This document shows, piece by piece, positions 25,875 to 33,081 of a DNA stretch of 64,000 nt. The DNA comes from Bacteroidota bacterium (GTDB taxonomy: Bacteria > Bacteroidota > Bacteroidia > Cytophagales > Cytophagaceae): NCBI GenBank assembly GCA_023428135.1, contig JAEYZG010000032.1:62001-126000 (forward strand), given 5' to 3'. The translations under genes were made by a program, and so were the position numbers. The notes beneath the pieces are model-generated. The model saw only the letters and a list, made by a program, of their open reading frames with translations. It had not been told where the DNA came from and made no database searches. Numbering within the stretch: position 1 is the first letter of the stretch; each line of letters starts with the position of its first letter.

Positions 25875-27979
25875 TATTCAAGTTCGATATAAATGGTGCT
25901 ACCTTTAACAATTCTGGCACCAGGAGGCATTGACTGTCTGGATACCCTTCCATGTCCTACATGTTTTACCCTTAGTCCGGAATTTTCAAAGACATAATAT
26001 GCGTCTCTCAATGTTAAACCTGTAGCATCCGGCACAGCTCCCTGCACCAGTTCCTTTTGCTGCCACATGACAGCATTATTGACAGCCTTAGCCATAACCC
26101 ACTCATTAGCATCTTTAATAGGGTGGTTTGATATGCCCAATTCGTTGCACAAATAATTCAGATCTTCATGATACCCCCCCTTAATAACAGGGAAAACTCC
26201 ATGTTCAGGACTTACCTTTGTTCTTGCAATCGGAAGGTGTAAATCAAGGTCTGTTGCATAAATTTTGTCAGCAATCTCCTTAAATACAGGAGCAGCCACA
26301 TCACTTCCATATTTTTTATATCCCTTAGGACTATCGATAACAACAATGCAGCTGTATTTAGGTTTATCTGCAGGGAAATATCCGGCAAAAGAACAATAGT
26401 AATCTTTTATATATAGTCCGTTTTTAATCTTCTGAGCAGTACCGGTTTTTCCGGCAATCTTATAGATTGTATTGTTAATATTATTTGCTGTTCCTCTTTC
26501 TACCACCCCTTCAAGCATTTTCCTGACTTTAGACAGCGTATTATCCGAGCATATTTTTTCCCTTACAACTTCAGTATTGTAAGCCTTCAAAGTCTTGTCT
26601 GCTAATTTTGTCTCTTTAACAATTATCGGCTTTATCATCTTACCATTGTTTGCTACTGCATTGTACAACATAAGAGTCTGCAATGGAGATATTTTTAATT
26701 CATACCCAATGGACATCCATGGAAGTGAGATTCCGCTCCAGCTTCTGTCTGTGGGTTTTTTAATAAAAGGTTTTGCTTCTCCGTGCATTTGAAAACCTAT
26801 AGGATCTGCCAATCCTAATGAATGGATATAATCAATATACTTTTGAGGATTAAGACCGAAATGTTCGTTTACCTTTCTGCTTATCCCTATGTTTGAAGAT
26901 TTTTCGAAAGCTTCCTGAAAAGTTATTGTTCCATAACCTTCAGGCTTTGAATCGGTCATCAACCTATCATAGAACTCGAAAGTACCTGTTCCTGTTTCGA
27001 CACTGTCTTCCAGCTCAATATTAGAGTCTTCAAACAAAGCAATAACAGAAGCTAGTTTGAATGTTGACCCCGGATCAGTCAATCCTTGGTTTCCTACAGC
27101 ATAATTATAATTCTCTGCATAAACGCCAGGTGCTTGTTTACCAAGATTAGCAATAGCTTTAATTTCACCGGTTGCCACTTCCATCAGCACCACACAGCCA
27201 TAATCAGCATCATGAGCAGTGAGGTGTCTTAACAATGAAGACTCGGCAACGTCCTGCATGTTAATATTAATAGTGGTCTGAATGTCTATCCCTTGTTTAG
27301 GTCTGACTTCAGATTCGTCATGCATAGGTTTCCATACCCCTCCGGCAATTTTCATAAATAAAGCCTCACCATCCGTTCCTCCCAGATCCCTATTGAATGA
27401 GTATTCAAGACCTGCCCCCTTGTTATCTTCATTAATAAAACCAACTGTTCGCATAGCCAGGTAAGAAAAAGGTCTGAACCTTTTGTCCACCTTTTCAAAT
27501 ATAACTCCCCCTTTAGATCTTCCTTCTCTGAAAATCGGCCATTGCATCATCTGCTTTTTCGCCTGAAAGTTGATCATCTTCCTATTGATAACCAGATACT
27601 GAACTTCTTTCTTTGCTCTGGCATCCGTAAGTTTTCTTTTATACTCCAGGCTTGATTTATCTTTAAAAAAAGCAGATAAAAGTCTGGACAGAGAATCTAT
27701 TCCACTTCTGAATACTTTCTCATCTGCAATTCTTGGATCTATTGCTACTTTATAAAAAGGTAATGATGTAGCCAGCAAACCTCCATTATCTGAATAAATA
27801 TTACCCCTTGTAGCTTTTACTTTTTTGAATTGAACTAAATTTTCTACTGCAAGCTTTCTCCACTTATCCCCGTCAACAAACTGGATATATAAAATTTTTC
27901 CGATGATAGCGAATGAGAATAACAGAATGACAAGAAATGCCACTCTAACTCTCAACACTATGGATCTTTTAATATTCAC
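25874..27979 (-). CDS. ftsI: Division transpeptidase FtsI (PBP) with C-terminal PASTA domain
   Basis: This is a class B penicillin-binding protein of 701 residues. It has an N-terminal membrane anchor at about 12-34, a dimerisation/pedestal region with RGNIYSDNGGLLATS near 58-72, and a transpeptidase domain with STFK (Ser305 nucleophile, Lys308), SSN (361-363) and KTG (511-513). Residues about 640-701 form a PASTA domain (VPDATGLTLRDAYYVFENSGL). That domain is absent in E. coli FtsI but common in Bacteroidota. It cross-links septal peptidoglycan with FtsW. It overlaps ftsL by 11 bases. Confidence 0.96.
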   Translation of the reverse strand: MNIKRSIVLRVRVAFLVILLFSFAIIGKILYIQFVDGDKWRKLAVENLVQFKKVKATRGNIYSDNGGLLATSLPFYKVAIDPRIADEKVFRSGIDSLSRLLSAFFKDKSSLEYKRKLTDARAKKEVQYLVINRKMINFQAKKQMMQWPIFREGRSKGGVIFEKVDKRFRPFSYLAMRTVGFINEDNKGAGLEYSFNRDLGGTDGEALFMKIAGGVWKPMHDESEVRPKQGIDIQTTININMQDVAESSLLRHLTAHDADYGCVVLMEVATGEIKAIANLGKQAPGVYAENYNYAVGNQGLTDPGSTFKLASVIALFEDSNIELEDSVETGTGTFEFYDRLMTDSKPEGYGTITFQEAFEKSSNIGISRKVNEHFGLNPQKYIDYIHSLGLADPIGFQMHGEAKPFIKKPTDRSWSGISLPWMSIGYELKISPLQTLMLYNAVANNGKMIKPIIVKETKLADKTLKAYNTEVVREKICSDNTLSKVRKMLEGVVERGTANNINNTIYKIAGKTGTAQKIKNGLYIKDYYCSFAGYFPADKPKYSCIVVIDSPKGYKKYGSDVAAPVFKEIADKIYATDLDLHLPIARTKVSPEHGVFPVIKGGYHEDLNYLCNELGISNHPIKDANEWVMAKAVNNAVMWQQKELVQGAVPDATGLTLRDAYYVFENSGLRVKHVGHGRVSRQSMPPGARIVKGSTIYIELE

Positions 27980-28364
27980 CGTCTTTTAAAATAATTTTAT
28001 AGGGTGGTACTGAACTTTCTTCCAATCCTAACTGACTTACTTTTTTAGCCACTTCAGACTGCTTGCTGTAATACATTAAGTCAGCCTTAAGTGTAGTATA
28101 ATCAGCTCTGAGATCATCTACTTCTGCTTTTAACTTGCCTATTCGTCTTACTGTCTTGTCCGAATAGTGTGTATTGCCGATGTAGAAAATTATTATACCT
28201 GTTATGTACAGCACAAAGGGCAAATATTTTACAGGTAAACCCTCTTCAAAAATCTTATCAATCTTGATGGCACTGCCCATCATAGAAAAAAGATTTTTCT
28301 TTTCTTCCCGCTGCTGCTGTTTAACTTTAACTGTATTCTCAGCCATATTATAATTTTTCAGCAA
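27969..28364 (-). CDS. ftsL: FtsL-like divisome protein
   Basis: This 131-residue bitopic protein has a charged N-terminus, a single membrane helix at about 46-63 (LPFVLYITGIIIFYIGNT) and a periplasmic coiled coil (IGKLKAEVDDLRADYTTLKADLMYYSKQ, about 76-103). Sequence conservation in FtsL is poor. The call rests on this topology and on its position between rsmH and ftsI, overlapping both. It should pair with FtsQ and activate FtsW/FtsI. Confidence 0.85.
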   Translation of the reverse strand: MLKNYNMAENTVKVKQQQREEKKNLFSMMGSAIKIDKIFEEGLPVKYLPFVLYITGIIIFYIGNTHYSDKTVRRIGKLKAEVDDLRADYTTLKADLMYYSKQSEVAKKVSQLGLEESSVPPYKIILKDGEY

Positions 28365-29250
28365 TTCTTAACTTAGCACTTCTTGCCCTTGGATTTGTCT
28401 TAATTTCCTCTTCTCCAGCTTCCAAAGGCTTTTTATTTACAGGCTCTAAAGGTCTTTCAAAATTTCCGTAGATGTCCTTTTCCACCTCTCCGTAGAACTT
28501 ACCTTTGGCAATGTAATTCTTAACAAGTCTGTCTTCTAAGGAATGATAAGACATGATTACCAGTCTGCCACCCTTGTTTAATACCTCCCCTGTTTGAGTA
28601 AGCATTTCTTCCAACACTTTCAGCTCTTCATTGACTTCTATTCTCAATGCCTGAAATACCTGAGCGGCATATTTAAAATCCGCTCCGCGAGGAGCTAATG
28701 GTTTTAAGATAGAAATCAGTTCTCCTGTCGTTTCAATCTTTCCCCTGTTTCTAGCCTGAATAATAGCGTTGGCAAGTGTCTTTGCATTCTTGACTTCACC
28801 ATACATTCCGAATATCTTGTGTAACTGATCTTCGGAATAAGTTCTCAGAATATCCTTTGCTGTTACAGGCGATTGCTGATCCATTCTCATATCCAGTTCA
28901 GCATCAAAACGGGTGGAAAATCCTCTGGTACCCTCGTCTATCTGATGAGAGGAGATGCCAAGATCACCCAGAATACCATCCACTTTCGTGACCCCGTGCA
29001 GCTTTAAATATCTTTTCAGATATCTGAAGTTTGCATCTATAAATGTGAAAGAACTACTTGTTATTTCATCCGCATTTTTCCTAGCATCGGGATCCTGATC
29101 AAATGAATACAGATGACCTGTTGTCAAATGCTTCAAAATCTCTTTTGAATGCCCTCCACCACCAAATGTCAGATCTACATAAATCCCATCAGGTTTTATA
29201 TTCAATCCATCTACACACTCTTTCAGTAAAACCGGAACGTGGTATGCCAT
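28348..29250 (-). CDS. rsmH: 16S rRNA (cytosine1402-N4)-methyltransferase
   Basis: This 300-residue S-adenosylmethionine enzyme (MraW) modifies C1402 in the ribosomal P site. Its motifs include YHVPVLLKECVDGLNI at the start, the AdoMet loop VDLTFGGGGHSKEIL, ILGDLGISSHQID, and RLVIMSYHSLEDRLVKNY near 230. It is complete and overlaps ftsL by 17 bases. It is second in the dcw cluster after mraZ, the canonical order. Confidence 0.97.
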   Translation of the reverse strand: MAYHVPVLLKECVDGLNIKPDGIYVDLTFGGGGHSKEILKHLTTGHLYSFDQDPDARKNADEITSSSFTFIDANFRYLKRYLKLHGVTKVDGILGDLGISSHQIDEGTRGFSTRFDAELDMRMDQQSPVTAKDILRTYSEDQLHKIFGMYGEVKNAKTLANAIIQARNRGKIETTGELISILKPLAPRGADFKYAAQVFQALRIEVNEELKVLEEMLTQTGEVLNKGGRLVIMSYHSLEDRLVKNYIAKGKFYGEVEKDIYGNFERPLEPVNKKPLEAGEEEIKTNPRARSAKLRIAEKL

Positions 29251-29259
29251 TCTAATAAT

Positions 29260-29727
29260 TTATTTTTTGTCTGCCTGGTCTGGCTCATTGCCCAGGTATT
29301 TTTCTGCAAGCTTCGCAAACTCCTGCTGATCTTTAATCAGGAATTTTTCATATAATTCAGGATTCCATAGTTCTATCCTGTTTCCCAAACCAACGACTAT
29401 CACGTCTTTGTCTATCTGGGCATGTCTCAGCAAGGGCTTTGGAATCAGAAACCTCCCGTTGTTATCCAACTCCACTTCTGAGTTTCCTCTAAAAAAATTT
29501 CTCTGGAAATTTCTGTACTCTTCATTGAACTCGTTGAGTCCCGATACTTTTGAGAATACTTTTTTCCATTCATTCATCGGATAGACCACAAGACAAGGCT
29601 CGAATCCCCGGGTAATGACAATACTATTCTCTGAAGCCTCTGGCAGATTGGCTTTTATGCGTGCCGGAAGAACAAGGCGTCCTTTGGCGTCCATCTTACA
29701 GTCATACTCACTCGAGAAATAGGACAT
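29260..29727 (-). CDS. mraZ: Transcriptional regulator MraZ
   Basis: This 155-residue protein consists of two SpoVT/AbrB-like beta-barrel halves: YDCKMDAKGRLVLPARIKA at about 8-26 and VELDNNGRFLIPKPLLRHA at about 81-99. MraZ forms a ring that binds phased direct repeats upstream of its own gene and controls the dcw cluster. Here it is the first gene, 27 bases downstream of a probable transcription start. Three AAGTGG repeats at 10-bp spacing lie just before the promoter -33 element. Autoregulation is therefore likely. Confidence 0.97.
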   Translation of the reverse strand: MSYFSSEYDCKMDAKGRLVLPARIKANLPEASENSIVITRGFEPCLVVYPMNEWKKVFSKVSGLNEFNEEYRNFQRNFFRGNSEVELDNNGRFLIPKPLLRHAQIDKDVIVVGLGNRIELWNPELYEKFLIKDQQEFAKLAEKYLGNEPDQADKK

Positions 29728-29760
29728 TTATTATCGGGATTAGTCTAGAATCACCCTATA

Positions 29761-29790
29761 CAAATATAGAAAAGAAAATTCCAAAATCAA
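29761..29790 (-). promoter_or_regulatory. Promoter of mraZ and the dcw cluster (Bacteroidota type)
   Basis: On the minus strand TATATTTG (29768-29761) matches the Bacteroidota -7 element TAnnTTTG. TTG at 29790-29788 is the -33 element, with a spacer of exactly 19 bases. The expected start of transcription lies near 29754, about 27 bases before the ATG. The -33 element directly abuts the AAGTGG repeat array. Confidence 0.75.
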
Positions 29791-29816
29791 CCACTTTCTA
29801 CCACTTCAAACCACTT
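29791..29816 (-). promoter_or_regulatory. Probable MraZ operator: three AAGTGG repeats, 10-bp spacing
   Basis: The plus strand reads CCACTT at 29791, 29801 and 29811, with exactly one DNA turn between copies (AAGTGG on the minus strand). MraZ is known to bind short direct repeats at this spacing: TGGG-type in E. coli and AAAGTG(T/G)-type in Mollicutes. Two weaker ACCAT units continue the series at 29831 and 29841. The position next to the -33 element suits repression of mraZ. Confidence 0.7.
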
Positions 29817-29825
29817 TGTGGATAA
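29817..29825 (-). promoter_or_regulatory. Consensus DnaA box next to the mraZ operator
   Basis: TGTGGATAA on the plus strand is TTATCCACA on the minus strand, a perfect 9-base DnaA box. It directly follows the third AAGTGG repeat. A single box may be chance in AT-rich DNA; another copy of the 9-mer lies inside the murG coding sequence (about 20104-20112). Confidence 0.35.
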
Positions 29826-29984
29826 ATTACACCATAATCCACCATTTTGTTACACTTTTGCACAAAAATAGCCCTGTTTTTTTGAAACCTTTTTTGATCA
29901 AAAACATTAAAACAGAACGGAAATACCAGCAAACAACTAATAATCAATATATTAAAAACAAAAACATAAAAACTGGTCAAAAAA

Positions 29985-30079
29985 TGGGAAAAGTGGGAGA
30001 AAATGGGGGATTCTTCCACTTTTGGATCAGTTTATAGTCATCTAAATTTTGTATTTTTGGAAGAAGTGGAGAAAAGTGA
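29985..30079 (+). repeat. Further phased TGGG and AAGTGG repeats, plus-strand orientation
   Basis: TGGG occurs at 29985, 29994 and 30004 (spacings of 9 and 10), inside AAAATGGGAAAAGTGGGAG and what follows. An inverted copy, CCACTT, lies at 30016. AAGTGG at 30064 and AAGTGA at 30074 are exactly 10 bp apart. These face the divergent secreted-protein gene at 30128. They resemble MraZ-type sites but point away from mraZ. A TATTTTTG (TAnnTTTG) lies at 30052-30059 between the two groups. Confidence 0.5.
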
Positions 30080-30127
30080 GATTTTATTCTTCATTAATCT
30101 CCCTTGATAGAAAATTAAAGTTTCAAC

Positions 30128-30721
30128 ATGCATTTAAAGAGATTCGTTATTATTCTTTTACTTTCAGGCATATCAAATACCTTGTTTGCTCAACTTCTAA
30201 TGGAAAGAACCTACCTTAGAGGAGAAATGATTACTCAAAAGGATACGATTAAATGCTATTTGGAAGAAAAAGAAAACAAATATCCATTTACAGTAAGGTA
30301 CAAACTAAAGTTAAATGATGGTAAGCCATTAAAAATTCAATCAAAAGACATTATCCAAATTAAATTTCATGGTGGGGAAATTTATGATAGAATTAAGAAT
30401 GAAGAAGATGAATTCGTTCTTCTAAAAAGACTTGTAAGTGGCCCGGTGAGACTATACAAAGATAATTTGAATTTAGGTGGCTACACAGCGGTTACACCAG
30501 GAGGGACCATGACAACTACTGGTCCTACACCGGATTTTTACTATTTGGCCAAAGATGGCCAGATCTATAAAATGTCAAGATTAACATTCAGAGAATCGCT
30601 AAAAAAAATATTTACGAATAATCCCGAATACGAAAAACTCATAGAAGAAATAAAATATGGGAAATTTATTAAGAACATAGAAGAAATCGTAAAAGAGTAT
30701 AACAAGAGCGCTTCTAAATAA
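30128..30721 (+). CDS. Secreted protein of unknown function, first of tandem paralogues
   Basis: This 197-residue protein has a signal peptide (residues 1-21, ending LFAQ). The mature chain has a short beta-rich part with TQKDTIKCYLEE, KIQSKDIIQIKF and VRLYKD, then a helical C-terminus (LKKIFTNNPEYEKLI..., NIEEIVKEYN). The same pattern recurs in the next gene, so they are paralogues. I do not recognise a named family. A periplasmic or surface location is inferred from the signal. It is divergent from mraZ, with a repeat-rich region between them. Confidence 0.7.
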   Translation: MHLKRFVIILLLSGISNTLFAQLLMERTYLRGEMITQKDTIKCYLEEKENKYPFTVRYKLKLNDGKPLKIQSKDIIQIKFHGGEIYDRIKNEEDEFVLLKRLVSGPVRLYKDNLNLGGYTAVTPGGTMTTTGPTPDFYYLAKDGQIYKMSRLTFRESLKKIFTNNPEYEKLIEEIKYGKFIKNIEEIVKEYNKSASK

Positions 30722-30730
30722 GCGCTTTTA
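30707..30730 (+). terminator. Weak hairpin at the end of the first paralogue
   Basis: AGCGCTT and AAGCGCT pair over 7 bp around a 6-base loop that contains the stop codon, followed by TTTATAT. This may be a partial terminator, leaving some read-through into the paralogue. Confidence 0.35.
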
Positions 30731-30777
30731 TATCGTTGTATACATCCAATTCTTCAAATTGTATTCATTCAAATTAA

Positions 30778-31413
30778 ATGAAACTCATAAAACTCATCAC
30801 TTTCCTGCTATTATTTACTTCTATAAATTTATATGCTCAAACTGGAAGTCAGGTAAATGAAGAAATTCATTCTTCTGAATACAAACCTGGGAAGATTGTT
30901 ACGCTGAAGGATACAATTAGCTGCTTTATTATTAACAGAGGAAATGACTATTACTTTAATGGGAATATTAAATACAAACTACACGTCAGTGATACTAAAT
31001 CATTAAAGATAAAATCAAAGGACATTCTGCACCTCGAACTTGAGGGAAATGACCCTTTTGACAGACTTTCATATGGTCCACTATCCTATCTGATGGTAAA
31101 GCATGTTGATGGAGATGTAAAACTTTATGAAACAGCTGTAGACGGCTTTGATGATTATGGTACCTACAGCAATGGGGGCATGAACACTACTAATAATCCG
31201 AATCTTGACAGATATTTTCTTGTTAGAGAATCTTTGATAATCAAAGTTTCGAGAAGAATGTCCAGTTCTGATATAAAGAAAATTTTTCCCGATGACAATG
31301 AATTTCTGAAGCAATTTGAAAAGATGGATTATCAAAAGTTTCTGAAAAATATAAAGCAATTAGTTATAAACTATAACAGTGTTGTTAAAATGAAGGCTGC
31401 TGAAAATCAATAA
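30778..31413 (+). CDS. Secreted protein of unknown function, second of tandem paralogues
   Basis: This 211-residue protein has a signal peptide ending NLYAQ (about residue 21). It shares an ordered set of short motifs with the preceding gene: TLKDTISCFI, KIKSKDILHLEL, VKLYE, IKKIFPDDNEFLKQF and FLKNIKQLVINYN. The middle region is expanded and Gly/Asn-rich (DDYGTYSNGGMNTTNNPN). Local duplication followed by divergence is the simplest reading. Function is unknown. It converges on the GT2 gene with only 5 bases between stops. Confidence 0.7.
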   Translation: MKLIKLITFLLLFTSINLYAQTGSQVNEEIHSSEYKPGKIVTLKDTISCFIINRGNDYYFNGNIKYKLHVSDTKSLKIKSKDILHLELEGNDPFDRLSYGPLSYLMVKHVDGDVKLYETAVDGFDDYGTYSNGGMNTTNNPNLDRYFLVRESLIIKVSRRMSSSDIKKIFPDDNEFLKQFEKMDYQKFLKNIKQLVINYNSVVKMKAAENQ

Positions 31414-31418
31414 AAGAT

Positions 31419-32192
31419 TTAAGAATCGATCAGCTGTTCGTTAGTTGGCAAAGTTTTACTTTTAGCTGTTTCAAAATCCTGAATACCTGAGAGATTATAT
31501 TGTCCTGACAACGCATTGAACATTACGCTGAAAAGTTCTGCTAAAGTCAGAAAATAATGGTAAAACTTTACACTACTTTTTCGATCAGCACTTTTCCAGG
31601 TAATAGGCAATTCTTTTATTCCTAAATTCAGTTTTCTAGCCAGGAATAAAATTTCAAAGTCAAACCCAAATCCATTTAGCTTTTGCCTACTAAAAAGCAT
31701 TTTAGCAGGTTTATTTAAAAATAATTTAAAACCACATTGGCTGTCATGAATTCCCGGTACCAATATCTGAATAAACAGATTACCAATTTTGCCCAGTACA
31801 ACCTTAAGAAATGAATTGTTAACATTGGATTCATTCATCCCACGAGAACCAATTACTATAGGAGTTTCAGGAGATATAAACTGTTTAAGCTTAAGAAACT
31901 CAATTATAGGAACAGAAAGATCTGCATCCGTTAGAAGGATTAACTCTCCTTTGGCTGCAAGCATTCCTGTTTTAACAGCCTTCCCCTTCCCCTGGTTAAC
32001 TCCTAACTTTATTACTTGTACGTTTTTAAAACCGCATCCATTAATAATTTCAACCGAATTATCTTTACTTCCATCATCAACAATAATTATTTCTAAATCT
32101 TCAGCTTTGAAAAAAGAATTAATTGTAGAAATCGTTTCTACAATTTTTTTAGATTCATTGAATACTGGGATAACTACAGAAATTTTCATCAA
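31419..32192 (-). CDS. Family 2 glycosyltransferase (polyprenyl-phosphate hexose synthase type)
   Basis: This 257-residue GT-A enzyme has ISVVIPVFNESKKI at the N-terminus, VDDGSKDNS, GKGKAVKTGMLAAKG, the metal-binding TDADLSVPI, and GIHDSQCGFKLF. GFGFDFEILFLARKL and ELPITWKSADRKSSVKFY follow. The last blocks are typical of dolichyl/polyprenyl-phosphate glucosyl- or mannosyltransferases (ALG5/DPM1-like). It likely charges a lipid carrier with a sugar for use on the outer face of the inner membrane. No long C-terminal membrane domain is present. It begins 1 base after a methyltransferase gene. Confidence 0.85.
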   Translation of the reverse strand: MMKISVVIPVFNESKKIVETISTINSFFKAEDLEIIIVDDGSKDNSVEIINGCGFKNVQVIKLGVNQGKGKAVKTGMLAAKGELILLTDADLSVPIIEFLKLKQFISPETPIVIGSRGMNESNVNNSFLKVVLGKIGNLFIQILVPGIHDSQCGFKLFLNKPAKMLFSRQKLNGFGFDFEILFLARKLNLGIKELPITWKSADRKSSVKFYHYFLTLAELFSVMFNALSGQYNLSGIQDFETAKSKTLPTNEQLIDS

Positions 32193-32193
32193 A

Positions 32194-32919
32194 TTATTTT
32201 TTCAATTTCCCCTTTGCTACGCATGTTAAACCAAACATCTTATTACTTGAAAAAATAGAATTTTCCAATGTAAAGTATTTAATCAGAATATTATTTGCCA
32301 ATGAAAATATAGGCTTCATATCGCTTTCAACTTCTTTTTTGCTCCCCTCTTCTATTTTTCTTTTCAGGTAAGCTGCCGGATATAAACTTCCAAAAATATA
32401 ATGTACTCCAAATACGTCTTGATCGACCACTAATTTACTTAAACTTTCAACAGTGTATCTGCGATAATGTCCGAGATAAACATCATGGTCAGACCAGATA
32501 TTCTCAAAAGCTGGAACTGTTATAAAGAAATAATTATTATTTCCTTCACATCTGCTAACTATTTCCTGTAAAAATTTTTCATCATCTTCAATGTGTTCTA
32601 AAACATCCATCATGATGATTATAGAATTTGAAATACGATCAGGAAGATTAACTATTCGTTTAACCCTAGTGCCAATACATGTTTTTATATCTTCCTCTGA
32701 ATACCCGATATCACACTGAATTACATCTCCAATCCTATTTCCAAAATGTTCAACAATTTCATTTGAGAAAAAACCTGAACCTGAACCTATATCAAGAATA
32801 TTCATCCCCTTCTCTTTGCAAACAATCTTTTCAACGAACCTTAACAGTGGTTTTTTCTTTGTTTGGTAATACCAATGTCGATTTTGATCAATTCCAGAGT
32901 TGAGTTCTTTCAAGTCCAT
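32194..32919 (-). CDS. Class I SAM-dependent methyltransferase
   Basis: The Rossmann methyltransferase motif I is NILDIGSGSGFFSNEI, followed by DVIQCDIGY and IIIMMDVLEHIEDDEKFLQEI. The latter is typical of small-molecule or lipid/sugar methyltransferases of the UbiG-like group. I chose the Met at 32919 (MDLKELNSGIDQNRHWYY). An upstream ATG at 32955 would add 12 residues of unusual composition. It is followed immediately by the GT2 gene, so the two probably modify the same glycolipid or polysaccharide. The substrate is unknown. Confidence 0.82.
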   Translation of the reverse strand: MDLKELNSGIDQNRHWYYQTKKKPLLRFVEKIVCKEKGMNILDIGSGSGFFSNEIVEHFGNRIGDVIQCDIGYSEEDIKTCIGTRVKRIVNLPDRISNSIIIMMDVLEHIEDDEKFLQEIVSRCEGNNNYFFITVPAFENIWSDHDVYLGHYRRYTVESLSKLVVDQDVFGVHYIFGSLYPAAYLKRKIEEGSKKEVESDMKPIFSLANNILIKYFTLENSIFSSNKMFGLTCVAKGKLKK

Positions 32920-33081
32920 CTTATAAAAATAGCACATAAAAGAATTTATTCCCATAAATTTTAAATATTTTTGATATAAAATAGGAAAAAATCACATGCA
33001 AACCTCTGATTACTATTTTCTATAAAATATGCAAAAGAATTACATCTAAGTATTTAATCAAAATATCACATTTTCAGATCA

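Noticed and set aside
29798..30037. Two overlapping 73-residue frames in the mraZ upstream region, one per strand
   Set aside because: They are by-products of AT-rich DNA and the phased repeats; composition is Phe/Lys/Asn-heavy without any domain pattern.
30052..30059. TATTTTTG as the promoter -7 element for the gene at 30128
   Set aside because: No TTG lies at the required 19-21-base distance upstream, so I left it as part of the repeat-region note rather than as a promoter.
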